NCBI GenBank assembly: GCA_013396635.1
Contig: WBMW01000226.1
Span: 380,246-444,245 of the forward strand
DNA: 64,000 nucleotides
Direction of reading: 5' to 3'
From: Penelope pileata
Taxonomy: Eukaryota; Chordata; Aves; Galliformes; Cracidae
Part shown: positions 10,621-23,316 of the stretch, in pieces
How positions within the stretch are numbered: position 1 is the stretch's first letter
Layout of the letters: the number at the start of each line of letters is the position of its first letter
Translations under genes and position numbers: made by a program
The notes under the pieces: generated by a model
Seen by the model: only the letters and a program-made list of their open reading frames with translations
Database searches by the model: none
Told to the model about the DNA's origin: nothing

Positions 10621-13600
10621 CACACAGGACTAATTCCATTACTATCAGACACGCACACAAAAGGATACTATGTGTTAAAAAGCTGATAATTATTTCTTCT
10701 CCTATGACCTTACTTGTAGTCTTTCTATACTCACAGAATTTGGATTTATTAAAGACTTCATAAAAATGAAATTATAGCAGCCAGCTTTATTAAAATGTTC
10801 CAAATTTTAGTAGAGATCTATAGACTGAAACCATTCAACACTGAATCAATTGCAACACTGGAAGAAATTTCCACAGATAATGGAAGTCTAGTCTTCGGAA
10901 GCATATAACAAGAGATGATAAAAATTTTCTTCTGTGACCAACACATAAAAAGGGTAGCATTCCTTCTAATATTCACTTGCCTTTTATTTCTAAAGATTGC
11001 ATAGTGAGATGATAAAGTATCTTAAATTTTCTGAATGATCAAAATCAACAAACTAAGAATGTTTCTGTATAAAAGACAAAACAAACTCATGCCACACAAG
11101 AACACTTGCTCAAACATCCATCAGACATCTTTGGAATTGTAAATGGCACCCAAATGATTCATGTTGTATCGTCACATCTGTTGCAAACAAATTATACCAC
11201 CAAAATGATGAAGCTTTGTCAGTCATCACAAAATACCTGCAATCAGCAAATACTCAACATAGAAAAGAGATACTAGGAAAATTAATATTAACAAAGAGTA
11301 TTAAGAACTGGCTGTCTCTACACTGCCTTACAAAGAAGTTAAATCAGAGACTGATGTGGAGGGAGTATATTTACAGGAACATAATCATAGTCCTATAATG
11401 CAGTACTAAGATTGCTAGTAACCAGTCATAACCAAATACAAGTCTGAGTTCAGGTAGCAGGTTATAAAACTTTTTAATCCAAGAAAAACTTATTTACTTG
11501 GTCATTATCTATGACGGAATATGTGATCTGTCAATGACACACTATTTTAAAATAGTACCCGTTTCAGAGTATAACATTGCAGGAAGATGTTTATGTTTGT
11601 TGTTATAGGATTTTTGAGAAATGCTTTAAACAAAGGAATGTTTCAAAGAATGCATTATAAGAAGGATGACCGTCACAGAGAGATTCTAGCATGGCAGATA
11701 TGAATAAAGAAAAACTGCTTCTCTACTTTCTGGTAACTAGATCTGACAGCTGATGTAGATTGCAAAGTCTACATCAGTTAATTAGAATCACTGGGGCTAA
11801 ATCTATGGGTTATTGAAAAAACTAATTATTCCTGAACTTCTTTTTCAAAATAATTGACAGAGAAGCATAAATGCTTAAGTATCTGACAGGTGACACTCAC
11901 CAGCACACACTGAAAATCTGAAAATTTAGTAGGGAGCAAACTACAGGGATAAGAGGAGCTAAGAAATCAGAGGGAAAAATAAACAAAAGCTTACCTTACT
12001 TGTCTTTTTCAGATAATATTTGCTGCAATAAAGAGAAGTTTAGTATCCTATCTTTTTCAACTGATTAGTGGCCATCCTTTGTGATTTAATTTGTACAGTA
12101 AGGTAGTAGAGAGTTACATATTTGTGCAACGGTTGCCTAAATCAAATGTTTCTTGATGAAGAACTCTTCAGAAGCAAGGCAAAATTCAATTCCAACTGTA
12201 TAAAATTCCTCATTAGGGGAGTCAGGCCTTCTCTCTTTTTTTAACTCTATGGTTTAAGTAAAAGTAATCATACTGATAAAACTGTGTCAGCATAAGAAAC
12301 AACGTATAGAAACTAAATTCCTCAGTATTGTATAGTTGAACATTTTTCAAACTTTTGTATCATTTCTGTTTTCATTATTGTGGGAAATAAAACAGTAAAA
12401 GTGCTTTGAGAAAAATCATTCTGAAATGAAAAACAACTGTTCCTGCCCTGACTGGGCACAATGGTAGCGAAGATTGTAGATGAGTAACCGAGGAAAAAGA
12501 AACAAAAGACATGAACTTCTATTATTTTCCTTCAAAAATCTTGTAATCTTTAGTTTATTCAAACACAAAATCCATTACAAGCAGTATAAAACCCTGTCAT
12601 TATCTTCATATTTCAAATTGAAAATATACATTGTATAATGTAGGATTCGCTGCAAACTATTCAGAAAACATTTCAATTCTTAACTGCATAAGAGACATCC
12701 TTTATTTTTTTTTTGCTATGATAGCTCTTCTGTATGCAAAGTTAATAATGCTAGCAATGTTGCAATTTACAAAGGTGCTAACTAGCTTGTTTAAACACCA
12801 CGGATTATTGAAGTAATGTTCTTCTGTTGTGATTTCACAGTGGTAGAGGAGTTTCACACAACATGAGAGAGAATAATAATTTGTTTTTCTATTTTCCTTT
12901 TTTACTTCAAATAGAAAAAAAAACTAACAACAAAAATGTCAAATAAAATGACACTAATTTATTTCTATCAAATATTCTCATATTAAAACTCATTTTCTTA
13001 TGCAAAACAAGCAAATAGAAAGAGCGGGGGAATTTATTCTCTGGATAAACACAAGCTCCATTTATTGCTTTTTAGAACGTTACACATTTCCGAAGTGACA
13101 GTAATACTCATTTGTGTTACTTTACCTTAGTCATGTATCTATTTAAATATATTAATGTGTTTAAACATCAAAAAAGAAGATTCAGGTGGGGCATGTTTTA
13201 TATCTTGCTTCTTGTATTGCACTTTTTAAAATTTTTTGTTGCAGTTTTGTTTTGATAGTTCTTTTTTTGCTTTATTTTTTTCAAAGAAACTAGTGGTTAA
13301 TCATGTTACACTTTGAAATTCTCCAAATGTCAACTGCATAAAATAATATTTCACAGGTTTTCACAGTTTTATTCACTTTTCATTGAAATCTACTAGAAAC
13401 AGAAGACAGATGGAGAAATAATCAGGAACCTGACAAAAAAGATAAATAGGAAATTTCACACAACAAAAAGTTTTGCAGCTTTACAGATGGAATATTTAGA
13501 TATTGTTTCAATTGTTAAAAGACCAAATATCTAGTTGAAAATTAAATAGCTTGTTTTCATACTGTGGTTTCTATGATTGTTGTTAATCTTTAAATATCTC

Positions 13601-13881
13601 TGTAAAGTGAAACCACAGAACTTGACCTAGAACTAAAGGAAGCTAACTACCTACACACTTTCCTTGAGGTTCATCCTTCAGGAAATCATTATTTTTCTCC
13701 ATCTGGATAGGCAACAGTTTCTGAAACTGGTAGGGGTTCTCTGAGAATCCAAGGCAAGGAAAACTAGTATTCCCATTATTATGATACTAATCTAGTAAAT
13801 AGAAATTTATCCACACAGAAAGAGAATAAACCACACATGAAAATAGAAGTATATCTGAGATTTAACATGAATATTTTGTAG
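10621..13881. other. unique AT-rich DNA, likely intronic
   Basis: 3.3 kb with no recognisable repeats. One exon-like block on the minus strand (12022-11995) is listed separately. The other short open frames (for example 11216-11398 and 12631-12816) are featureless. Confidence 0.5.
11995..12022 (-). CDS. possible 28-nt microexon
   Basis: The acceptor (CTTCTCTTTATTGCAG) and donor (AAG|GTAAGC) both match consensus well. One of the three frames is open as KYYLKKTSK, with one leftover base at the 5' side. Its phase cannot be reconciled with the block at 8941-8760 without another exon between them. Blocks this short arise by chance in AT-rich introns, so confidence is low. Confidence 0.22.
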
Positions 13882-14008
13882 AACCAACGGCATCAGTGGA
13901 CAAAGGGAAGATGACCAATGTCATCTACCTGGATTTGTGCAAGGCCTTCGACACAGTCCCCTACCACGTCCTTATCTCTAAATTGGAGAAATATGGACTT
14001 GAGGGGTG
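13882..14008 (+). mobile_element. CR1 LINE, 5' part of a copy split by an LTR
   Basis: The minority piece of a CR1 copy. It encodes the reverse transcriptase stretch MTNVIYLDLCKAFDTVP and then a KLEKYGLEG-like end at the LTR insertion. The A of the first catalytic aspartate context (CKAFD) is intact. The copy is 5'-truncated at about 13882 and resumes at 14352. Confidence 0.9.
14003..14008 (+). repeat. target-site duplication (left)
   Basis: GGGGTG immediately left of the LTR, repeated exactly at 14352-14357. Six bases is the length known for alpharetrovirus-like and ERVK-like insertions. Confidence 0.88.
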
Positions 14009-14351
14009 TGTTGGGATAGGGGCAGCCAAACGCGGCTTAGAGGAGCAAATTGTGTAAAGGTTGAAAGGGTAACTAGAGGTCAGAGATTCAGGGGGGTAGC
14101 CGGGGACTACTTATCGTTCGTGAGATAAAAGCACTGCGAGCCAATCAGAACATGCGCGTGCTCTGCGCAATTACTTATCACGAAACTGCTCAAGGCAGCA
14201 CAGCCAATTAGGCAAATGCTTTCACGCGTGATTGCTAATGCTTGCACTACTGAGGGCTATATAGTGTATTGCCAAAACGCAATAAAGTGGAACTTACCTG
14301 CAAACTCTATGAGCTCGTCCCGTTTGTTCCCAGAAGCCCGGTCTCTCAACA
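14009..14351 (+). mobile_element. solo LTR of an endogenous retrovirus inside CR1
   Basis: 343 bp bounded by TGTTGGGA and TCTCAACA, near-perfect inverted termini with TG...CA ends, and flanked by exact 6-bp GGGGTG duplications. The interior has the layout of a retroviral LTR: CCAAT boxes at 14141-14145 and 14203-14207, a TATATAG box at 14258-14264 and an AATAAA polyadenylation signal at 14281-14286. No internal retroviral region is present, so it is a solo LTR left by recombination between two LTRs. It is richer in CpG than its surroundings. A plus-strand frame that starts inside the LTR (14269) and continues into CR1 is a fusion by accident of position. Confidence 0.9.
14258..14286 (+). promoter_or_regulatory. 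LTR TATA box and polyadenylation signal
   Basis: TATATAG at 14258 and AATAAA at 14281, in the order and spacing expected of the U3/R region of a short avian LTR. Whether it is active cannot be judged from sequence. Confidence 0.7.
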
Positions 14352-15123
14352 GGGGTGGCCTATTCGGTGGATAAGAAATTGGTTGGAAGGCCATAGACAG
14401 AGGGTTGTGGTGAATGGCTGTATGCCCAGGTGGAGGCTGGTAACAAGTAGTGTCCCCCAGGGGTCTGTCTTGGGACCGGTTCTCTTCAATGTCTTCATCA
14501 ATGACATTGGTGATGGGATTGAGTGCACCCTCAGCAAGTTTGCCGACGACACCAAGCTGAGTGCTGCAGTTGGCACGTTAGAAGGAAGGGATGCCATCCA
14601 GAGAGACCTTGATAAACTCAAAAGGTGGGCCCGTGTGAACCTAATGAGGTTCAACACAGTGAAGTGTAAGGTCTTGCACTTGGGTCGAAGGAATCCCAGA
14701 TATGTATACAAACCGGGAGAAGAGATCCTTGAGAGTAGCCCTGCTGAGAAAGACTTCTGGGTCCTGGAGGATGAAAAACTGAACATGAGCCAGCAGTGTG
14801 CTCTTGCAGCTCGGAAGGCCAACGGTATCCTGGGCTCCATCAGGAGAGGGGTGGCCAGCAGGGACAGGGAAGTGATTGTCCCTCTTTACTCTGCCCTCGT
14901 GAGGCACCATCTGGAGTACTGTGTCCAGATCTGGGGCCCCCAATGCAGGAAAGATGTGGAACTGTTGGAGAGGGTCCAGAGGAGGGCAACAAAGATTATC
15001 AGAGGGCTAGAGCACCTCCTCTATGAGGATAGACTGAGGGAGCTGGGCTTGTTCAGCCTGGAGAAGAGAAGGTTGCAGTGGGGGGCTCATTGCAGCCTTC
15101 CAGTATTTAAAAGGAGATTATAA
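14352..15123 (+). pseudogene. CR1 ORF2 reverse transcriptase relic
   Basis: An open frame from the LTR boundary to 15123 that encodes the palm with the FADD box (first D of the YADD-type pair conserved) and the region downstream. The frame is lost at the run of six G at 15080-15085. Past it the normal CR1 C-terminus continues in another frame to about 15343. The frame is also continuous with the CR1 piece left of the LTR if one target-site copy and the LTR are ignored, so the copy was less damaged before the LTR landed. Confidence 0.85.
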
Positions 15124-15437
15124 CCAGGAGGGAAACCAACTTTTCACAAGGGTAGACAGTGATAGGACAAGGGGGAATGGTTTTAAGCTGAAGGAGGGAA
15201 GGTTTAGATTAGACATCAGGGGGAATTTCTTTACTCAGAGAGTGGTGAGCTGCTGGCACAGGCTGCCCAGAGAGATTGTGGATGCCCTGACCCTGGACGT
15301 GTTTGAGACCAGGTTGGATGGGGTCCTGGGCAACCTGATCTAGTACCAGATCTGGAGGTTGGTGGCCCTGCCTGGGGGGCTGGAAGCTGATGATCCTTGG
15401 GTCCCTTCCAACCCGGGCCATGCTATGATTCTATGAA
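14352..15437 (+). mobile_element. CR1 LINE, 3' part of a copy split by an LTR
   Basis: Continuation of the CR1 at 13882-14008. It includes the VPQGSVLGPVLF motif, the FADD polymerase active-site box at 14539-14550, the CVQIWGPQ and RRATKIIRGL blocks and the C-terminal FFTQRVV block. It ends with the 3' UTR and the tail GCTATGATTCTATGA at about 15422-15436. It is the best preserved CR1 in the window, yet it is still 5'-truncated and has a frameshift in a G run near 15080-15085. Confidence 0.93.
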
Positions 15438-15624
15438 AAGGTTTCTTTGACATTCTGTTCCACCAGGCACACAAGTTTCTGAGACACTGAAATATGTCTC
15501 AGTGAGACTGTATCAGCCTCAGAAATACCAACAGCAACTAAAATCAATGCTGTTGTGAGAATAGTATGTTACAGAAGTAAGGTTGTGGAAGAACACAAAG
15601 TTTGCTTCATGCTTGCTAATTTGT
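15438..15624. other. short unique spacer
   Basis: About 190 bp between the CR1 tail and a hAT-like remnant. Nothing is recognised. Confidence 0.5.
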
Positions 15625-16145
15625 TCTAAATCATGGGTATCCAACCTTTTGGCTTGCCTGGGCCACATTGAGTGAAGAGGATTTGTCTTTGGCTGCATAT
15701 AAAACATGCAATGTAGTTTATGTATATGACTAACAAAATTTGTTCTATTTTAAAATATTTTTTTATTGAAACATAAAAAAGAGCAACAAAAACTTAACAC
15801 TAGTGGGACATTCAAAAACCTATTCTCAAATTCATTTATCAAAACAGAAAGCAAGGCTGCATATTTTTCACTATTCACAAGACTGTATTTAGCCAATGTA
15901 TAAACATTCATAAAATTACTTGCCATAACTTGAGTTAGCATTGCACTGCACCTTCCCCTTGTCCTGGGTTCAGCTCAGACGGTGTTGAATAGCACGTTGA
16001 TGGCTTGGTCGTTTCTGAGTGGTGGGTGAGTGCCTGAGGCTTGGCTGGGCCATGCTGTCCAGCTCAGCACAACAGCAAAGTATGGACTGCATTGCAAGTT
16101 GTGTCAAGCTGCATGCAGCCCGCAGTCTGGTCATGCCTGATTTAA
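15625..16145 (-). mobile_element. hAT/Charlie-like DNA transposon remnant
   Basis: The left end (GGTATCCAACCTTTTGGCTTGCC...GGGCCACATTG) and the complement of the right end (GCATGACCAGACTGCGGGCTGCATG) resemble the diverged inverted termini of hAT elements of the Charlie type. Between them, on the minus strand, 15941-15750 encodes EKYAALLSVLINEFENRF, similar to the conserved YxxLxxxLxxEFxxRFxDF segment of hAT transposases, followed by frame breaks. An 8-bp target duplication is not convincing. It is an old, non-functional copy, and the family label is an inference from these two signals. Confidence 0.55.
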
Positions 16146-19100
16146 AGAATAATTTTATTTGGTAAGAGTGATTTTTCAAACAAAAGCTGGCTTTGCCAGA
16201 AAAAAATCATAATTTCTTGCATTTCTGTACTCTTTTCTTTCATTTTGGAACACCTCCTGTCTAATTCCAAAAACAATGCATTTCAAAATTCTTTTTTTGT
16301 TGTTGTCTTCTTGCTCATGACAAACACTTCTCACCTACTGCACACTCTCTTTGTGAACCACAAAAATGTTTTCCCAATGTTAAGAATTCCAAGAGTTTAG
16401 ATCTGAGAGTCTTCATCACTACACGTTGAAAGTTTCAGAATATGTGAGGGCAGGTGAGAGCTGAATTTACATACTCTGTTACTGGGGAGTGGTGGTGGAC
16501 TATTCACGTCTTTCTACAGAGAAGTTGCTCTTTGTATTTTGTATGTAAAAGCAACGCTTTCATTCAGCCTCATTCATTTGTAGAAGTTACACTACACTGT
16601 TTTCTTCACTTAAATCATTTGAGATATCCTTAGGATATGAATTCATGTTACTTACATTTTTGGCACACACAGCCAAAGAAACAGTTTTAACAGGTTTAAC
16701 AAGTGACTGTCCCCCTCTACTCTGTGCATTCCCATCATTGCGTTCTTGTCACGACAAATTGCTCCTTCCTAGGACATCAGTTCAGGGCGTTCTTTCTAGA
16801 TGAAAATTGCCTTCTTTCCCCACAAACATACCCACTCCTCCCATCCTCCAAAAAATAGAAATATCAGATGTATCATTTTCCTGAACTGAATCACTGCACC
16901 ATCACACGAGCAGTGGTGCTAACACATGCTGCAAGGTGGAGATGGTCAGGGCCACAAGACAACTTGCTGAAGCTCTCAGCAAAATGGTCTTCAATTCTGT
17001 GGAAGTATGTTGTCAAACACATTTTTTGTGGCATTTATGGGGAATTAAAGACCATACTTCCCGTCTTTGATTCTCTTTACTTTGTCTTCCAAGCTCCCTT
17101 CCAATCCTAAGTGCTAATTACCAGATCTAAGACTCTGCCTTGGAAAATTGTTCTTTCAACATTTACACCTCCATTCCAAATTCAGCACTGAGGTTAACTC
17201 ACTCAGCATTGCAGCATGGACAGCGGAGAAACAGAAATATATTTAAATGCTGTAAGCAAATCATTTTAATAATCTTCAAATCATTCTAAACTTTCAGGTA
17301 CATGATGACTGTTGAAGATCTGATTTTTAACAGTACACAATAATAATAATAATAGAGATCTCAGTTGAAATCAAAGCAGTAAATGAGGTGGATATTTTGA
17401 TATGGATATCTTGTTCAGATCTTTCTAAATGACTATCAATTTCTCTTGAAAAATTTACCTTCAAAGAACATCTGAGTTTTAGCCCATAGTAACTACGTAT
17501 AAAGCTATACTATTTAACCTAATAATCCATCTTATTACTGATTTGTAGTGTTATTGATTCACTCTAAGTTTGTCAAGCTATATTATAGAGTCTATAAGCA
17601 AGTCAACATGGGTTTTGTTGAAAAGAAATGGATTTCCTGAGTAGTTCTATCACAGACGACACGTCTCAAAACTGCCTTCATAAAACTATTGATCATTATC
17701 TTAGAAACCCCTTATTATTTTACTTTTGCTTTCTGCATTTTCAGTGAGAGACAGTTTTGGCTTGCTAAGAAACTTTAAGAAGACATTATGGGACTTCTAC
17801 TTTAGAGCTAATTTTTATTCATCTTTTTTATATTTTGTTTAGTTCTTTGCTTTTCTAGATAAGTACCTGTGCTTTTTTCTTTTTTCTTTTTTTTTTTGTA
17901 GATAGAAACCATTCAATTCTCTTTTTGCTATGTCAATCATGCTAAGTTATTAGTGCATATTAAATATTTTCACTCCCTCAATATTTTTGCTAGCAGCTTT
18001 CCCTTTGCTGTGCTGAGATGCTGTATATAAATGCTCTACTACAGCTTGATGGTGGGGTAGGGAGGAGGGAGAAATCAACCACAAGCTCCCTAGTAAAGGT
18101 GCTTAGACTCCTCTCTCAGATCAGAGCTACAGCCAAACTGCTTACCAACCTGAAATGTGACATCTCACAAGGACAGCAAAAGTGATAGTAAAGGAGAGAG
18201 TGAGGGAAGATGGTAAACACACTGTAGGGACTGAAGATTCCTTGAATCTGCCTCATCATCATCATCAAAGGGGAGAAAATCTAGCTTTAGTCACTGCAAA
18301 AGGCAGGCAGCTCTTCTGACGGTTGTCCTCCAAAAACAGTCCCCCATCATCAGTCAAGGGAGGCAGCACCGGGGAACAGTGACCCTGAAAGTAATTAAAG
18401 CACAGTTATTTCTTTCTCATAATCACGACTCTTAACACAATTGCCATTTTTTACAGCGGAGGTTCACAGGTGTCAAATAGCTTAGAAAAATCTACTTCAT
18501 CTTTTAAATATTCTGAAGAAGTTTGGTTTTCTTGTTGGTAATGAGCCGACTTGGTAAGCCTGATCCCATAAAATTGTTAAGTGTTACAGAGGTTCCAGTG
18601 GTAAAACATTTCATTATTATATCTTTAATTTACACATAATTAAAACAAACAGAAATACATATTTTCCCTTACTCAGAAAAGTGGAACACTATAAATATTT
18701 GTATTTAAAGCAAAGAAACTTAATTTTATTAGCACCAGCCAGAAGTAGGTTTTAATGTGTATTGCATATTGTCATAAACCTTATTTTTTTCAGTGGAATT
18801 TCTTACTGCCAGCATTCACTGTATAGGAAGAATTTTCAATTATTTCCAAAATTATGATGCTGGAATATATATATATATATTTTAAATATACAACAACAAT
18901 AAACGAGTTTTGATGTGGTTCAACTCGGCAGAGGTGCAAGAACATTATTGAGAATAAATGTTCTCCTGTTGCTACAATATGTGTTTTATACCTTTTCTTT
19001 ACTGGCACTTTCTATGGCAAGGAAAATTAAAATACAAAGAAAATCAATTTATTCATCACCTAATCTGTATGCCACCTAAAAGAGAAATGGATGTCACTTA

Positions 19101-20299
19101 GTGTAATGGTAGTTATTTAATATTGCTGAAAAATAAAGTACAGAGCTTTTATCAGTGCTATTATTTTAAATTCTAAACAGATTTTCAGAAAATTCATTTA
19201 TTGTCTTTTCTTAGTGAGTTGTTTATCACAGCTTTGATTTGTTCACTCTCCAAGTCAAAAAAATTTTTTATTGAATTTTTATTTGTATTCTTAAGTTTGA
19301 AGATGGAAGTTTCTTGTCTCAGTCTGTGTTTGACCAGGCCTCTTTTCCCAAAATGCATATTTGTTTCATGGAAAATATTTTCAATAGTATTTAAACACAC
19401 AGCTATCTTTCTATAAAAACAATTGTTCTGAATCTAAGGTGTTTCTTCTTCTTTTTTCTTTCTTTTTTTCTTTTTTTATCGATTTAACAAACATTAAAAT
19501 TTTGTGTGATCATTAAGATGATCCATTTTTTCATGAGGAAAGAAAGAAAACTTTGGTGACAATTTAAAAAAAAATCTTCACCCCAACATTGTGCCCATTT
19601 TCATGGGTGAGCTTATTAGATGTTCAAGGTATCTTCTACATATCCTTCTTTCAGATTCAACTATTCACTTAAAAAAACCCCACAGTAATCTTTTACCATA
19701 TTTTCTAAACAATCACCACATCTATGATCCAATATAGTCACAGAAACCTCCCACAAAATATTGGGTATGCTTATTAATTCCTTTCCTCCTGTTTTGGATA
19801 CATGAACAAGTACACATTACATATTTAACTGATTACAAGTTAGCAATCTGGAAAATCCTAGAATAAAATACTAATTTGAGTTAATGAGCCAATAAACTGT
19901 TTATCTCTTCTCAATTAAGAAGTGTGGGTTGTATAATTCTCTTCTGTAGATAAAGATGTTTTCTTATCTGAATAACCTCAGAGGGAGTATAACTGTATTC
20001 CTTTGTATTTTCACCATATTTGGCCTTTTGGAAAGTTGATATGTAAAGTCAGTTTGCCTTTTCCTAATCTTTTCCTGCCTAACTCACACAGAAACTACAA
20101 CACAGAATAATAATGCTCGTAATTCAATTAAACCAAAGTGAAAGATCAATTTTACGTAGAAACAAGGGCTTCAATAAGAGCAGGGAAGCATGGAAGCAGT
20201 GAAGAAAACGTAGGAGATGACTAAAAATACTGTCCTTTCCTTGCTCTAGATTTATCAAGAATGAACCAAGAACAGATTTTTTTTTTTTTGCTTTTATAG
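16146..20299. other. unique AT-rich DNA, likely intronic or intergenic
   Basis: 4.1 kb. It contains short pyrimidine tracts (17873-17900, 19442-19478), an (AAT)5 at about 17340-17355, and an (AT)8 run listed separately. The GC-richer patch at 18040-18400 shows no family resemblance. Minus-strand donor-like signals near 16654 and 17459 have open but poorly bounded blocks upstream, so neither is annotated. Confidence 0.5.
18865..18880. repeat. (AT)8 microsatellite
   Basis: Sixteen bases of perfect AT dinucleotide repeat. Confidence 0.9.
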
Positions 20300-20487
20300 A
20301 AATTCACTGGAACAGGCTGCCCAGAGAAGTCGTTGATGCCCCCTCCCTGGAAGTATTCAAAGCCAGGCTGGATGGGGCTTTGGGCAACCTGGTCTAGTGG
20401 GAGGTGTCCTTGCCCATGGCAGGGGGGTTGGAACGAGATGATCTCTAAGGTCCCTTCCAACCTGAACCATTCTATGATTCTATGAAA
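20300..20487 (+). mobile_element. CR1 LINE 3' tail
   Basis: About 190 bp: TTCACTGGAACAGGCTGCCC, the LEVFKARLDGALGNLV-type end of ORF2 with its TAG stop, a short 3' UTR (GGGGTTGGAACGAGATGATC) and the double tail CTATGATTCTATGA. The T-rich stretch before it (20278-20290) is not part of CR1. The copy is severely 5'-truncated, which is the norm for CR1. Confidence 0.92.
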
Positions 20488-20524
20488 TTACAAGTCTATG
20501 AGAGATTAAAATCTTTCTCTTCAC

Positions 20525-20618
20525 CTTCAGACAAAATACATATTTCCTTGAAATCCTCAAGCTCCAAGTCAGCACATCTATTTTAGCTATGGATTTTCTT
20601 GAAATGACCTTCAACCAT
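20525..20618 (-). CDS. exon-like block, 31 open codons, unlinked
   Basis: On the minus strand an excellent acceptor (TTTCCTTTTCCTTTATACAG) precedes a 94-nt block with one open frame beginning WLKVISRKSIAKIDVLT. A moderate donor (GAAG|GTGAAG) follows. The frame needs entry phase 2 and exits in phase 0. It lies on the strand of the candidate gene at 34-53 kb but cannot be tied to it. No family is recognised. Confidence 0.28.
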
Positions 20619-23316
20619 CTGTATAAAGGAAAAGGAAATGTAAATGAGAGTAATTTGAAAAATGAATAGTGGGTTTTTACTCCCAAGTTAAAACAATTCT
20701 TTGATTTTGGTGGACATCTTGATGTAAGCATTCCTGCCCAGCTGGATGCCATTAAGAATCACAAGAAGACAGCAACAGGGCATTCTGACAGCGGTATTTA
20801 AAAACCCATTAAGATAAACTTTTAGTGCAATTGAGAATTTGTGGAATCAAATTTAAAAGGAAAAAGGCCCACTTCCAAATTAAAATAGCACAAAAGAACT
20901 TATTTTAAAATTGTTCCAAAGAAGTTTATATGAGGCTATTTGGCCATTCTGCTCTGATTATCATGTTTTTACAATTATGGTCATTTAGGAAAAAAGAAAG
21001 ACAAGTAGTAACATAGTAAAATGAATATGCTGGTTATGACATAACAATAGTATTAGAATTCAAAGACAATATACTCAGTACAATATTTCATATTAAAAAG
21101 ACATACAAACTTTAATATTTTAACTACAAAAGTACTGAAAAAGCTATAGTTAAGAATTGATTTCAATTAAAGGGGATTATTCAGTAATTATTTTTGTGAA
21201 ACTACTACAGAAGCTATGTTCATATATTGCTGTTATGAGGTTCTCTATAGGCAAGCTACATTACACAATCATTGGATATAAAGACAAGTCATTAAAGCAA
21301 GAAAAGATGCATCAGAGTCAGAAAGCTGAATAATATGTGAATTTCTAGTACTGGTAATTTGAGGTACAAGGACAGAAGCTTTATTTTGGCACATACCTAT
21401 TCTCTTACAGTGCTCTTCCAAATTTGTTTTCCTGATCAGCCTTAGACTACTTTATAATGCTTTTGAATAACTTAGATAAAATGGAGTACTAGAGGTTCTT
21501 CTCTAAAACATAGTCAACACAAGCGAAATTCCACGAATAAATTAAGTAAAGAAGCTCTATTTCATACATAACATTCGGATTTACAAATCTGGCATAGCTG
21601 TATCCCTTTGCATTAGGAGTTTCCCTTGAATAACATTCAAATCAAAAGAAGAAAGAGATCTCTAGAGCTTCTTCCAGCTCTCTCATCTTCAACTTGTATT
21701 TCATATCAATAATATCTACCAGAGAAATTTTTACTCATTAACAAGTAGTCAACAACTACTGTTTTTAATTAAAAAAAAAAAATAGACTTCATAGGAACGA
21801 CATAGCTAGACAAAGCTTTTGACTTCATTAACTGTCAGATATAGCAATGGATCCATTGGAAATGTAGCAAAGTGGTAGATGTAATATGTGCTACAAAAGT
21901 AATACAAGGAAAAATAATGATGTTCAATTTTTACTGTAAAACTTCTAAAAGCATCTATTATGTAGCAAGTAGTAGTAAAGTAAGTAATAAAATACCAAGA
22001 AAACACCGAACTTTACAACATAATTGAACATAGTTTTAATCATATGTTTTGTCCTGATATGTAGTATTTCACAGTAAATCTTCCACACTTACTTGGAAAT
22101 GAAGGATTTATTGTAAAATAAATTTTAAAAAAAGAATATTCATCATTATTTCTTTAAGAAATCATATTAAATTAAGCTGTGATTAAGAAAAATGATAGGC
22201 AATTATATGGAATTGAATTGGCATTATTTGATACTTTCAGTTTGATATTATTGAAATATATTTTAACTAGACATTTGCATTTTGAATAGATTTTTGAATA
22301 TTCTGTCCTATTCTGATACCTTGTATTCTGCTTTCATTAAAGAAAAATAAAATGTTCTCATGAATAAAAACATAACAGCATTTGTCTGTATATTAGAATA
22401 ATAATAAAAAAAATCCAATATATCCCATTTCAACCTGAAATTTATAAAAATAAGGCTTAACATTTGCTAGTTGCTTAAATATTTTCCTTTTATTAATTAT
22501 CTTTTATTATTTGAGTACTTCATTCTGGGTGTTCAAAGGCTATGTATAGCTTTCACAGCTGGAGACAGGAAGCAGCAAAGCATAAAGAGATGGCAGGAGA
22601 TATTCTCACATGACTAACTTTGCTATGCTTCTCATTTCAGGTGTAACATCCCATGATAAGTAAGAGCTACAAAACATGCTCATCCATATTCCACTTTTGA
22701 CAACATCAGTATTTTGATCAGCCAACAGTAAAGTCAAATACATTCAAGCAACTGGATTCACAGTGACCTGCGCTAAGGCGTCAGCATGTCTGCTGTTTAT
22801 TGGCATAAGAGGCTCAGATGAGTAAATACAATGTGGTGTTCTCAGTGAAAGAAAAGAAAAAGTGGTGGAGGGACAGACACTGGGCAAACATATTAGGTCT
22901 AAATCAGAAGGATATTTCTCACACATTTAAGGAGTATAATATCATATGTTGAAATTAATGATGGCAGAAACACAGGATTAAGGAATAGCTAACTTGATTC
23001 AAACCAAAAGATTTTGTGCTTTTGTATGTCCAATTACAAAGATATTGAAAAATGAGAAGTTCCTTTTGCTTTTGCTTACCAGTTCCTCAATATCACAATT
23101 CTTTACACAGAAGATAGTAAGAAAAACGGTGAAGTGAAACTTCTGCATTAAATGCAGGGCGAGGCCCATAAATACAGCATTTTCAAGCAGCAGATTTTTT
23201 TCTGAAGCTACTTATTTTTCTCTCCAGTACTAGTAAACATTCAACCAAATCCAAAGCGCATTATTTCATAGCAAAGACCATTTAGCAAAATATGGCTACT
23301 GACCCCAAAGCCTGGT
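20619..23316. other. unique AT-rich DNA, no gene seen
   Basis: 2.7 kb. A 21-nt exon-like block (23100-23080) is listed separately. A donor-like AATAG|GTATGT on the minus strand near 21397 lacks a convincing acceptor. Confidence 0.45.
23080..23100 (-). CDS. possible 21-nt microexon
   Basis: On the minus strand, a pyrimidine-rich acceptor (TTTTTCTTACTATCTTCTG...AAAG), seven codons NCDIEEL and a good donor CTG|GTAAGC. Phase 0 to 0. A block this short is easily produced by chance. It is kept because both signals are good and the phase agrees with the 34-53 kb exons. Confidence 0.2.

Noticed and set aside
14269..15123. 284-codon frame treated as an intact gene with a start codon
   Set aside because: The start codon lies inside the inserted LTR and the rest is CR1 reverse transcriptase. 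It is an accidental fusion that ends at a frameshift.
16654..16760. Minus-strand donor AAAAAT|GTAAGT with an open block PVKTVSLAVCAKN
   Set aside because: All candidate acceptors upstream lie in purine-rich DNA, so the block has no credible 5' boundary.
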